A stretch of 64,000 nt of DNA from Dolichospermum sp. UHCC 0259 (GTDB taxonomy: Bacteria > Cyanobacteriota > Cyanobacteriia > Cyanobacteriales > Nostocaceae), in contig NZ_VIKX01000070.1 in NCBI RefSeq assembly GCF_009711935.1, positions 1 to 64,000 on the forward strand. The letters run 5' to 3'. The notes beneath the pieces are model-generated. The model had not been told where the DNA came from. It ran no database searches and saw only the letters and a list, made by a program, of their open reading frames with translations. The position numbers were made by a program, and so were the translations under genes. Shown one piece after another: positions 18,521 to 27,046 of this stretch; the stretch's first letter is position 1; every line of letters starts with the position of its first letter.

Positions 18521-20545
18521 ATGATTTGCTGCTTAAACCCAGATTGTTCCCAACCTATCAACCCTGATGATAACGAGTTTTGTCAAAGTTGCAGAACCCC
18601 GTTAATACCATTATTAATCAATCGCTTTCGAGTATTGCGGGTGCTTTCTGCTGAAGGTGGTTTTGGGAGAACCTATCTAGCGGAAGATAGCCAGAAACTC
18701 AATGAAACTTGTGTAATCAAGCAACTTGCACCTAAACAGTCAGGAACTTACGCTTTAAAAAAAGCCACAGAATTATTTATTGAAGAAGCTAAACGCTTAC
18801 AAGATTTAGGAGAACACGCGCAAATACCAACGCTGTTTGCTTATTTTGAAGATAATGGTTTTCTCTATTTGGTACAACAGTTTATTAAAGGGGAGAATTT
18901 ATTAGATGAATTAGAATTAAAGGGAAAATACAAGGAAACCCAAATTCGGGAATTATTACTAGATTTATTACCATCTTTAAAGTTTATTCATGAGCGCCAG
19001 GTTATTCATCGGGATATTAAACCACAGAATATCATGCGCCGAGCCAGTGATGGTAAGTTGGTATTAATTGATTTTGGGGCATCGAAACAATTAACTACCA
19101 CAGTTCACACCCAAATAGGAACACAAATAGGTTCTTATGGGTATAGTCCATTGGAACAAATACAAGGTGGTGAAGCTTATCCAGCCAGTGATTTATTTGC
19201 TTTAGGTGCAACTTGTTTTCATTTATTAACAGGAGATTCACCTTTTCAACTTTGGACAATAAATGGTTTTAGTTGGGTGAATAATTGGCGACAATATTTA
19301 CCTAGTCCTGTAGATCAGGATTTAGGGAAAGTTTTAGATAAGTTGCTGAAAATTGAGATTCAAGAACGGTATCAATCTGCGGATAAAGTTATCAAAGATA
19401 TACAAATTCCTCCTACTATTTATGTACCTCCAGGGGGAAATCAAATTTCTCAAAATCAAATTTCAGGAAATTCTGGAAGTTCTCAAAATCAAATTTCTCA
19501 AAATCAAATTTCGGGAAATTCTCCAACTACAATAAATCGTCGCGGTTTTATCTATGGAGGATTATTTTTAGGTGGTGTAACTGTCGCATTTATGGGACAA
19601 AATTTATTTTCTGGGAAGCAAAATCAAACCTCAATTTCAGATACAGCAACTCCTGAAAATACACCAACTCCTGAAAATACACCAACTCCTGAAAATACAT
19701 CAACTCCTGAGAATACAACTTCCTCAAATAACCTGAAAACCTTTAGTTTTGAAGTGGTCAGCACCAACGCAACCGGAAACATCATTAACCGACGGAATGA
19801 AAGCGCAAAATATTTCGCAGAAGATTTGGGAAATGGTGTGACATTGGAAATGGTGGAAATCCCAGGAGAAACATTTATCATGGGTTCACCGGAAAACGAA
19901 GCAGGAAGGAATTCAAACGAAAGTCCCCAACATCAAGTTACTGTTCCTAGTTTCTTCATGGGAAAATATCAATTGACACAGGCACAATATCAAGCTATCA
20001 TGGGTAGTAACCCTTCTGGATTCAAAGGCAATAATCGCCCAGTTGAACAAGTCAGTTGGAATGATGCAGTTACATTCTGTGAAAAGTTAAGTCAAAAAAC
20101 AGGAAAAAACTATAAATTACCCAGTGAAGCTGAATGGGAGTATGCTTGTAGAGCCGGAACTACTACACCATTTTATTTTGGTGAAAGTATTACCCCAGAA
20201 TTGGTAAACTATGATGGTAATTACACTTATGCTTCTGCACCAAAAGGCCAGTATCGTCAACAAACTACAGATGTAGGTTCTTTTCCCCCTAACGCTTTTG
20301 GTTTGTATGATATGCACGGTAATGTGTGGGAATGGTGTCAGGATAATTATATAAATAGTTATAATAACGCCTCTACAGATGGTAGTGCCTTGACAGGGCA
20401 AAGCCGTACAAAGCTGCTGCGCGGTGGTTCGTGGAACTACTATCCTGTTTATTGCCGTTCTGCTGTTCGCGGCCTCAACGGCCTCGGCAGCAACTACAGC
20501 AATATTGGTTTTCGGGTTGTTTGTAGTGGTGCGGCGAAGACTTAG
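18521..20545 (+). CDS. Ser/Thr kinase fused to FGE-like (SUMF1) domain; candidate DGR target
   Basis: 674 residues. N-terminal zinc ribbon (CLNPDC and CQSCRTP, 4-25). Protein kinase domain at about 35-300: glycine loop AEGGFG (44-49), K67, HRDIKPQN (163-170), DFG (184-186). Then a Gln/Asn/Ser repeat linker (about 305-340), one membrane segment (about 345-365) and PTPENT repeats. A formylglycine-generating-enzyme/C-lectin-type domain follows from about 440 to the end (FIMGSP, NRPVEQVSWNDA, LPSEAEWEYA, GNVWEWC, LRGGSWN, IGFRVV). The kinase faces the cytoplasm and the FGE-like domain should lie outside. The last ~25 variable codons carry a DGR-like mutation signature, listed separately. Confidence 0.92.
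   Translation: MICCLNPDCSQPINPDDNEFCQSCRTPLIPLLINRFRVLRVLSAEGGFGRTYLAEDSQKLNETCVIKQLAPKQSGTYALKKATELFIEEAKRLQDLGEHAQIPTLFAYFEDNGFLYLVQQFIKGENLLDELELKGKYKETQIRELLLDLLPSLKFIHERQVIHRDIKPQNIMRRASDGKLVLIDFGASKQLTTTVHTQIGTQIGSYGYSPLEQIQGGEAYPASDLFALGATCFHLLTGDSPFQLWTINGFSWVNNWRQYLPSPVDQDLGKVLDKLLKIEIQERYQSADKVIKDIQIPPTIYVPPGGNQISQNQISGNSGSSQNQISQNQISGNSPTTINRRGFIYGGLFLGGVTVAFMGQNLFSGKQNQTSISDTATPENTPTPENTPTPENTSTPENTTSSNNLKTFSFEVVSTNATGNIINRRNESAKYFAEDLGNGVTLEMVEIPGETFIMGSPENEAGRNSNESPQHQVTVPSFFMGKYQLTQAQYQAIMGSNPSGFKGNNRPVEQVSWNDAVTFCEKLSQKTGKNYKLPSEAEWEYACRAGTTTPFYFGESITPELVNYDGNYTYASAPKGQYRQQTTDVGSFPPNAFGLYDMHGNVWEWCQDNYINSYNNASTDGSALTGQSRTKLLRGGSWNYYPVYCRSAVRGLNGLGSNYSNIGFRVVCSGAAKT
20414..20526 (+). 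other. Candidate DGR variable region (VR)
   Basis: Codons 639-661 (20435-20503) lie between the conserved frames LLRGGSW and IGFRVV. They read AAC TAC TAT CCT GTT TAT, then GTT CGC GGC CTC AAC, then GGC CTC GGC AGC AAC TAC AGC AAT. Almost every non-conserved codon ends in C or T and can be derived from AAC or AAT by changing only A positions. The rest of the gene prefers T- and A-ending codons. This is the footprint of adenine-specific mutagenic retrohoming, and SUMF1/C-lectin ends are the usual DGR target fold. No template repeat or reverse transcriptase gene was found in the window. Confidence 0.7.
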
Positions 20546-20607
20546 TAGCCCTTTACACTCTTGCTCTTTTGCCCTTTTCTTTTCTTTCTCTTTTCCCTTC
20601 TTAACCC

Positions 20608-20621
20608 CCGCCGTTAGGCGG
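20608..20621. repeat. GC-rich hairpin 3' of the kinase-FGE gene
   Basis: Stem CCGCC/GGCGG with a GTTA loop, 62 bp after the stop codon and followed by an A/T-rich run. It could be a terminator. It could also be the hairpin/cruciform that in known DGRs lies just 3' of the variable region and stimulates retrohoming. It is further from the VR end (about 85 bp) than in the phage BPP-1 system. Confidence 0.5.
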
Positions 20622-20690
20622 AAAAATAAAATTTTTTCTTTCGACAATAAAGCAGATTGTGGTGTCTTTGCTTAGGATAGCACACATTTT

Positions 20691-21056
20691 TTAAATTGTC
20701 AGAATCAGGATATCCAGGATTTTAGGATTTACAGGATGTTATTGATAAATTTCTGGTTTTCCTTTGCGTCTTTGCGTGAAAATGAATATTCAATATTGTC
20801 ATAAATGGCTAACGCTGCGCGAACAGGATTTTCAGGATTTTTGTCATGTCCATATTCCCATTCCTAAATTAGTTTAAATGAATTGAGTATTTATAATTTT
20901 TATTTTGAGAATTTTATGTTTAACAATGTTGAATGACTTAAATTCTGTTCGTATATATTAACCTTAATCATAAATTCTTAAATCCTAAAAATAAAAAATC
21001 AAACCCACATCCTGAAAATCCTTAAATCCTGGACATCCTGATTCTGACAATTTTTA
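20691..21056. repeat. 366 bp element with ~45 bp inverted ends
   Basis: The left arm (20691-20739) and right arm (21007-21056) are imperfect inverted repeats built from GTCAGAATCAGGAT, TCCAGGATTT and AGGATTT.CAGGATG blocks. The interior has further CAGGATTTTCAGGATTTT copies but no ORF. This GTCAGAATCAGGAT family is dispersed in cyanobacterial genomes and looks like a non-autonomous (MITE-like) element. It fills most of the gene-free stretch between the kinase and UPF0175 genes. Confidence 0.75.
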
Positions 21057-21095
21057 ATATTCTCCTGCTTAATGGGGTTGTATCAGAAACAATAA

Positions 21096-21374
21096 TCATA
21101 AATTATTTGCTTTTAACCCCATTCTCACTTGATTGATTTCTGACTGAAATTCCTCTAAACTCATACTATCGTCAAAAAGAGATATATCATATTTAGACAT
21201 TAACTCAATCATATCTAATCGAGAAATGAGGAATAATTGACTAGCTTTACCACTACTAATTTCTCCGTGTTTTAGTAGTGTCATTACATAAGCTTCTTTA
21301 GCTTTATTTTCTGCTTCTTTTCTGATAGTGTCTGTGACGCTATGGATGGGAATGGTAAACTCTATTTTAGTCAT
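21096..21374 (-). CDS. UPF0175 family antitoxin-like protein
   Basis: A 92-residue protein. The EAYVMTLLKHGEISSGKASQ segment followed by LFLISRLDMIELMSKYDISL is the UPF0175 winged-helix-like pattern (L..G.IS.GKAA.L...SR..F.ELL...GI). Such proteins are usually the antitoxin of a PIN-type toxin, but no toxin gene adjoins it here, so it may be an orphan. The ATG at 21374 is the only sensible start. Confidence 0.75.
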   Translation of the reverse strand: MTKIEFTIPIHSVTDTIRKEAENKAKEAYVMTLLKHGEISSGKASQLFLISRLDMIELMSKYDISLFDDSMSLEEFQSEINQVRMGLKANNL

Positions 21375-21450
21375 AAAATCACATTTGTTTATTTGTTAGC
21401 TTGCAATGCGTGAAGAAAAATTCCTAAGCAATATTTTGAGTAAATAATAA

Positions 21451-21672
21451 CTAAACATCAAGAAAAATATCAACATCAATCTGAGCTTGTTTTAAAATAC
21501 TTCTTAGTGTTCCTTCCTTAATCTCTCGATGATGCGGAATGGTTGTTTTTTGATTTGTTGCTGCATTAAACCAAATTTCATGATCTCCCTTAGCTGCACG
21601 GTAAAACTCAAACCCCAACTTTCCTAACTTTCTCGTTACTTCTCGATAAGAAAAACCCGCTAATCTTCCCAT
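21451..21672 (-). CDS. hicA: HicA-type mRNA interferase toxin
   Basis: A 73-residue double-stranded-RNA-binding-fold toxin. The YREVTRKLGKLGFEFYRAAKGDHEIW motif includes the catalytic His (GDHEIW). It continues with TTIPHHREIKEGTLRSILKQA, the HicA/YcfA end. Its ATG overlaps the TAA of hicB by one base (TAATG), the usual coupling in these modules, here with the antitoxin first. Confidence 0.9.
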   Translation of the reverse strand: MGRLAGFSYREVTRKLGKLGFEFYRAAKGDHEIWFNAATNQKTTIPHHREIKEGTLRSILKQAQIDVDIFLDV

Positions 21673-21911
21673 TATACCTCCATAATTAACGGATATTCAA
21701 ATTGAGAAGGTACATCTTGTAAATGAAAATTATGATTTTTTTCTTTCTCCAATTCCAATAATACCTTAGCTACATCTTCAGCAATTTCTATGGCTTCTTG
21801 TACTGTTTTACCTTCTGCCACTAAACCTTGTAAATCATCACTGGTAGCTACAAAATATTCTTGTTCATCTTCAATAAATTTTTCAATTTTGAGTCGAATT
21901 AGGGTTTGCAT
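21672..21911 (-). CDS. hicB: HicB-type antitoxin
   Basis: A 79-residue protein with the partial RNase H fold of HicB (KIEKFIEDEQEYFVATSDDLQGLVAEGKTVQEAIEIAEDV). It lacks the C-terminal DNA-binding domain of longer HicB proteins, so regulation may rest on the short form. It pairs with the HicA gene directly downstream. Confidence 0.88.
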   Translation of the reverse strand: MQTLIRLKIEKFIEDEQEYFVATSDDLQGLVAEGKTVQEAIEIAEDVAKVLLELEKEKNHNFHLQDVPSQFEYPLIMEV

Positions 21912-21947
21912 TTAGTTAACCTTTTTGCTGAAAAATGTGTAAATAGC

Positions 21948-22565
21948 CTAAAAATTCTTCATTAAAGCCACTAAAATTCTCATTAAAATTTCTAAATCAT
22001 TGGTTACACGATAAAGGTTTAAATCTTGAGTGATTTCTTTTGATTCACGATGTAAAATTACAAATTGCCAAATATTACCAATAGAAACTGCACCATACAG
22101 AATAGGATTATCAATAGGAGACCAATTATCAAAGGCAATTAATTCTACAGCTAATTGGACAATTCCTCTTTCTAAATCGGCATTTTTAGCTTCAATAACT
22201 AATAATTGATTGTCAGCTTTAATATAATAATCAACAACTCCTTTTAATTGATTATTGATATTTAACCCATACTCTACTCTAACTTTAGCATGGGTATAGT
22301 GAATTAGTTCCATAATTACAGGAGCAATTAAAAATTCTCTCCTAGCGGTTTCACTGGTTAAACTAATATAGGGTAAACTTTCTTCAATACGATTTTTTAG
22401 GTCTGTTAATCTTTCTAAGTTTTGTTGAGTTGTTGGTAAAGTTAGAGATTGTAATTGAAATTTATACCCAAAATATCCTATAATTTCATCTGGTTCATAA
22501 TTCAATTTGAAATAATCAGCAAATGTGTAGGATTGATTAGAGTCAATTATTTGTATTTTTCCCAT
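21948..22565 (-). CDS. PD-(D/E)XK nuclease-like hypothetical protein
   Basis: 205 residues from the ATG at 22565, chosen because GGTAGGA lies four bases upstream; the longer frame begins with TTG. The core GVVDYYIKADNQLLVIEAKNADLERGIVQLAVELIAF contains the D...ExK motif of restriction-endonuclease-like folds, as in the N-terminal domains of type I restriction subunits. No methylase or helicase partner adjoins it, so it is more likely one of the stand-alone cyanobacterial proteins of this fold. The stop lies 37 bp before hicB, so an operon with hicBA is possible. Confidence 0.7.
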   Translation of the reverse strand: MGKIQIIDSNQSYTFADYFKLNYEPDEIIGYFGYKFQLQSLTLPTTQQNLERLTDLKNRIEESLPYISLTSETARREFLIAPVIMELIHYTHAKVRVEYGLNINNQLKGVVDYYIKADNQLLVIEAKNADLERGIVQLAVELIAFDNWSPIDNPILYGAVSIGNIWQFVILHRESKEITQDLNLYRVTNDLEILMRILVALMKNF

Positions 22566-22653
22566 AGTTCCTACCTGCAATAATAATTATATTAAAATGT
22601 TATCTGAAATGGTGGCGGGCAAGATGCCCACCCCACAAGATTGATAATTGACT

Positions 22654-24765
22654 TTAACCTACATTAGCAACATAAGGACTCGTCAATTTATCCAATTGCT
22701 GAGTTAACAGACTGAGGAATAAACCCACATCTGTGACTACACCTACAGATTCTATTGAACCGCGATCGCTCAATTTTGTCACCACAGCCGGATTAATGTC
22801 CACACAAACCATCTTCACACCCGCAGGAGTCATATTTCCCACCCCAATAGAATGCAGCATCGAAGACAACATCAGAATCATGTCTGCACCTTGGATGATT
22901 TGCGAATATTCCTGTTGTGCTAAAATCAGGTTCATTTGGGTATCGGGTAAAGGTCCATCATCCCGAATTGAACCAGCCAGGGAGAAGGGAATGTTATTTT
23001 TCACACATTCATACATTACCCCACTTTTGACAACTCCCGCTTCTACTGCTTTAGCAATGCTACCAAAACGGCGGATAGTATTAATTACCTTCAAATGATG
23101 TCGGTGTCCACCCCGCACAGCTACACCCCGCTTCATATCCACACCCAGGGATGTTCCTAGCAGGTTTTGTTCCATGTCATGAACAGCGATCGCATTTCCG
23201 CCTAAAAGACCCTGTACATAGCCTTCCCGAACCAAGCGACAGAGATGTTCACCACCGCCGGTGTGAATTACCACAGGACCGGCTGTGACAACTACTTTAC
23301 CGCCACTATCCTTAATTTTACGTAACTCCCAAGCCACCTGTTCAACGACTAATTCCACCCGTCTTTCACTGGAAACACCGGAAGACATAAAGCTAAACTC
23401 TTGGGAGTTGCGTTGTTCTCGTGATTCAGCTTTGCGGACGGTGCGGATACCCAATACATCCACAACCACTTTATCGCCGATTTCTAAATCACGGAGGAGT
23501 TTACATTTTGCTACTATACCATTGGCAGTTGTGGAAATAGCGATCGCTCCATCCATGCGTTGATTTTGCACCTTCAGCCATTCCCCATTTACCCGAATTT
23601 CAGTCGGATAAATCGTGCTGACATAGAAATCATCAGGAGCTACACCCGCTTGAATTACAGGTTCTAACCTAGTATCGCGCTCATCTTGGGGTAAATCAAC
23701 CGCACCCAAATCAATCAACTGGGAGATAATTTCTTCCATCACCTCGTGAGATGGAGCAGATACCCTCACCTCAGCCGCAGATGTACTTTGACGTTGTTCT
23801 CCCAAGTTGAATTTGAGAACTTGGAAACTTCCCCCCATTTCCACAATCAAATCTAAAGCGCGGTTAATTAAACCTGCATCTAATAAGTGTCCTTCCATGC
23901 GAATGACACGACTTTCTACAGATACATTAGCGTGAATTTCATCACCAATGGGTTCTGTTACCCGCAAAGTCAAGCATTTAGCCGCACCACCAGCTTTGAG
24001 AAATTCGGTTAACGGGGTTTCAATAACTTGGAAACCAACTTCTGCTAACCGTGATTTTAAACTCTCACTGGTTTTGTTCATAATCACGATGCTTTCCACA
24101 TTCACCGCATTACAAGCAAAGTTAACAGCATCAGCTTCTGTGATAGCGATGCGTTTTTCCGGTGCGACGCGCATTTCAATGACGCGGTTGGAGTAGGAAT
24201 CAAACGCACCGGGATAATACAGCAAATAACCATTTGCTAAGGGACAAAAGCAGGTATCAAGATGATAAAACCGCTCATCCATCAACCGCAGAGAAATCAC
24301 CTCAATGTCCAGCCATTTAGCCAGGTAGGGGTGAGAATCTAATTCTGACCGGAAACCGTATCCAGCCCATAACCAACGCCCTTCTCGGTCTAGGAGTGCA
24401 TCTCCAGCACCTTCAAAGGGGAGGTCCTTAGGAAGAGTGTATACATTATAGCCATTATTTTCAAACCATTGTTGAAAATACGGTTCTTCACCTTGACGTT
24501 CTTTATGTAAAAAGCGGCTAAGAACGACGTTTTCACCGAGGACTAAACCCGCATTGGCACTGAATACCATATCAGGCCAGCCTTTTTCAGGGGCAACTAA
24601 ATCAACAATGGCGTGATCTTTAATTACATGGTATAATTTATTCCATTGCTCCACAGCGCGATCGCGTGAGGACTTATGAATATTCCCTTCCATCCAAGGA
24701 TTAATCACATAATCCACATCATAATGGTCAGGAGCGCACATCAAAAAACGAATTTGGGAAACCAT
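22654..24765 (-). CDS. argZ: Arginine dihydrolase / ornithine-processing bifunctional enzyme (ArgZ/AgrE)
   Basis: 703 residues, the length I recall for Anabaena AgrE. The N-terminal domain (1-270) is a guanidine-modifying fold that turns arginine into ornithine, CO2 and two ammonia. Expected residues are in place: N22, N71 (FSANAG), E118, H168 (FYHLD) and nucleophile C264 (AAKCLTL). The C-terminal LOR/SDH-type domain (about 275-700; ISAPSHEVMEE, GGNAIAVHDMEQNLLGTSLG, NMTPAGVKMVCVDINPAV) resembles ornithine cyclodeaminase-like proteins and, in the Anabaena enzyme, leads to proline. It feeds nitrogen from arginine or cyanophycin into metabolism, which fits a heterocystous host. Confidence 0.93.
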   Translation of the reverse strand: MVSQIRFLMCAPDHYDVDYVINPWMEGNIHKSSRDRAVEQWNKLYHVIKDHAIVDLVAPEKGWPDMVFSANAGLVLGENVVLSRFLHKERQGEEPYFQQWFENNGYNVYTLPKDLPFEGAGDALLDREGRWLWAGYGFRSELDSHPYLAKWLDIEVISLRLMDERFYHLDTCFCPLANGYLLYYPGAFDSYSNRVIEMRVAPEKRIAITEADAVNFACNAVNVESIVIMNKTSESLKSRLAEVGFQVIETPLTEFLKAGGAAKCLTLRVTEPIGDEIHANVSVESRVIRMEGHLLDAGLINRALDLIVEMGGSFQVLKFNLGEQRQSTSAAEVRVSAPSHEVMEEIISQLIDLGAVDLPQDERDTRLEPVIQAGVAPDDFYVSTIYPTEIRVNGEWLKVQNQRMDGAIAISTTANGIVAKCKLLRDLEIGDKVVVDVLGIRTVRKAESREQRNSQEFSFMSSGVSSERRVELVVEQVAWELRKIKDSGGKVVVTAGPVVIHTGGGEHLCRLVREGYVQGLLGGNAIAVHDMEQNLLGTSLGVDMKRGVAVRGGHRHHLKVINTIRRFGSIAKAVEAGVVKSGVMYECVKNNIPFSLAGSIRDDGPLPDTQMNLILAQQEYSQIIQGADMILMLSSMLHSIGVGNMTPAGVKMVCVDINPAVVTKLSDRGSIESVGVVTDVGLFLSLLTQQLDKLTSPYVANVG

Positions 24766-25046
24766 AAAAATCTTACTAACTTCTAAAATGCTACTAATGT
24801 CTTCTGGATACAGAGTTTTGGTGATCCAATTCTGTCAAATCTGTTACTTAACCTCTACCTTCTCTTCTTGGTAGGCTTTATAAGGCGATCGTTCCTATTC
24901 TATTACTGCTAGGGACAATGTGAGCGGTAGGAGGAAAAATGTGTTATGGGGGATGTTATAGTGTTGCTAATAACCTTGTATACAAAAGCGTATTTATATA
25001 CTAAGCTAAGTATAGATTTTGTATTTTATAAGGAAATTCAATCATT

Positions 25047-26714
25047 ATGGCACACAAAATAGTTGCAGAAAAGAAAGTAATTCATTCCATATATACTGAT
25101 TTTTGGTTCATAATTCCTGTATATCAAAGGTCTTATGTGTGGGAAAATGACAACGTAAATGAATTACTCGATGATCTCTGGTTTGCTTTTGAAACAAAAT
25201 GTGAAAATGAATATTTTTTGGGTTCACTTGTTTTGAAAAAAACACAGGAAACAAAGTTTAATGAATATGAAGTTTTGGACGGACAACAAAGACTTACAAC
25301 TTTTCTAATTTTGATGGCAGTTTTACGGGATATAACAGAAAATGAAAGATTAAAAAATGCCTGCCATGAAAAAATAATTCAAGAAGAAGATAGATTTAGA
25401 GGTGTTCCAAAAAGAATAAGAATAATATATAAAATTCGAGATAATGTAGAAAAATTCATTAATGAATATATTGCTAAAAAAGATGGGACTAAAGACATAA
25501 AAATTGGAGATTATTGTAAAGATCAAAATATTTCTATATCTCATATTGCAAATGCTATTTTAACAATGCAAAAATTCTTTTCAGAAAAAGAATCGCATGA
25601 AATAGAAAATTTTGGTGCTTATCTTGGATTAAAACCAGTATTGATATATGTGTCTACGGAAAATCAAGAAGATGCTTTTAGATTATTTACTATACTCAAC
25701 AATCGGGGAACTCCATTAACAAATTCTGATATTTTGAAATCAATCAATATCGGTGAAATTTCTGATTTAACAATCCGTGACAATTATGCAAAAAAATGGG
25801 AAGAAATTGAAGGAGATTTTGGTAATGAATTTGATCGTTTTCTCTCTTTTATAAGAACTATATTGGTTAAACAAAAAGCTCGGTTAAGTTTACTGGATGA
25901 ATTTGAAGAAAATATTTACAAGAAAAATCTACTCAAAAAAGGCGAAGAAAGTATTAACTATATTGAAGTTACAAAAGACAACTATGATAAAATTATTACT
26001 CTGACAAATACACATGGAATAAACCTAGACAACGAATATAAAAATCTTGTGACTATAATGAATTTTGGTTTGTCTTCTAGTGATTGGATAGCACCATTGT
26101 TAGCATTTTACTATAAGTTTAAAAGCTCAAATTTATTAGAATTTTTGAAAGAATTAGAATATAAATTCAGTAGTGATTGGATTTTACAATACACTCCTAC
26201 TCAACGTAGTGATAATATGAGTAGAATTTTGAAAGAGATTGAAAAAAGTAACAATTCCCAGGATGTTTTATCAAATAAAACTATATTTGATGTAAATAAG
26301 ACTGAATTATATAAAACTTTAAATGGAGAAATTTACGGAAAACAATTTGCAAAATACATCCTCTTAAAATATGAATATTTGAATATGGATCATATAGTTC
26401 ATCTTTCAAGTTATAGAACTATAAGTGTAGAACATATTTTACCGCAAAATCCCAAAGATTCTAGTGAATGGAAATCAGTATTTACAGATGATGAAAGAAA
26501 AAATTGGATAAATAAGTTAGCAAATCTTGTTTTGATTAGCACACGAAAAAATTCAACCTTAAGCAATCTTGATTTTCAAGAAAAAAAAGAACGATATTTG
26601 AAAGGTAGAATGGATATTTTTCCAAGCGGTAGGATTTTCGCAATTTATCAGGAATGGAATACAACCATACTGGAAACAAGACAAAATGAGATGTTAAGTA
26701 AATTAGTCCAATAA
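25047..26714 (+). CDS. DUF262/DUF1524 protein, GmrSD-like
   Basis: 555 residues. The N-terminal DUF262 domain carries IPVYQRSYVW (23-32) and LDGQQRLTT (77-85), a ParB-like nucleotide-using core. The C-terminal DUF1524 domain carries VEHILPQNP, the His-Me (HNH) nuclease motif. The same two domains make up GmrSD type IV restriction enzymes that attack modified phage DNA, and several recent phage-defence genes. It is very AT-rich with Lys/Asn/Ile-heavy codons compared with the neighbours, which suggests horizontal transfer. Substrate specificity cannot be read from the sequence. Confidence 0.88.
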   Translation: MAHKIVAEKKVIHSIYTDFWFIIPVYQRSYVWENDNVNELLDDLWFAFETKCENEYFLGSLVLKKTQETKFNEYEVLDGQQRLTTFLILMAVLRDITENERLKNACHEKIIQEEDRFRGVPKRIRIIYKIRDNVEKFINEYIAKKDGTKDIKIGDYCKDQNISISHIANAILTMQKFFSEKESHEIENFGAYLGLKPVLIYVSTENQEDAFRLFTILNNRGTPLTNSDILKSINIGEISDLTIRDNYAKKWEEIEGDFGNEFDRFLSFIRTILVKQKARLSLLDEFEENIYKKNLLKKGEESINYIEVTKDNYDKIITLTNTHGINLDNEYKNLVTIMNFGLSSSDWIAPLLAFYYKFKSSNLLEFLKELEYKFSSDWILQYTPTQRSDNMSRILKEIEKSNNSQDVLSNKTIFDVNKTELYKTLNGEIYGKQFAKYILLKYEYLNMDHIVHLSSYRTISVEHILPQNPKDSSEWKSVFTDDERKNWINKLANLVLISTRKNSTLSNLDFQEKKERYLKGRMDIFPSGRIFAIYQEWNTTILETRQNEMLSKLVQ

Positions 26715-26751
26715 CCGAGATAATAAGGTGTATTAAGCTATCAACAAAGCT

Positions 26752-26961
26752 ATGGATAAAAAACTTCAAGCAACACCAAAAAAAGAAATAATTGATCAAG
26801 AACAGAGTTTTAAAACACTGTTACAAGGTTTAGGAAAAGCTTCCGAAAGTCGAATTAAATCAGTTTTAGCTGAACGTGAAGTAGTACAACCAGAAGCAGA
26901 ATTAACTCCTGAAGTTATTACTTCTCTTCAACAACAAATAGGTAACACGACTAGAGTATAA
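26752..26961 (+). CDS. Small hypothetical protein downstream of DUF262 gene
   Basis: A 69-residue charged helical protein of no recognised family, 38 bp after the DUF262 gene on the same strand. No clear ribosome-binding site precedes the ATG. It could be a small partner of the DUF262 protein or an unrelated conserved peptide. Codon use looks coding, but support is modest. Confidence 0.45.
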   Translation: MDKKLQATPKKEIIDQEQSFKTLLQGLGKASESRIKSVLAEREVVQPEAELTPEVITSLQQQIGNTTRV

Positions 26962-27046
26962 AGCCAAAAATACTCAGCCTCAATAATTAGCGATCGCTAT
27001 CATGGTAAATTCTTACAGAGGTGCATCATGACAGTTTTATAAAAAT

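Noticed and set aside
19438-19520. Repeated TCTCAAAATCAAATTTC units
   Set aside because: In-frame coding repeats of the kinase linker (Gln/Asn/Ile/Ser), not a CRISPR or regulatory array.
20117-20647. 176-codon minus-strand frame over the FGE domain and VR
   Set aside because: Antisense shadow of a well-supported gene; low-complexity product and no ribosome-binding site.
22733-24196. Several plus-strand frames over argZ/agrE
   Set aside because: Antisense shadows of a strongly conserved gene.
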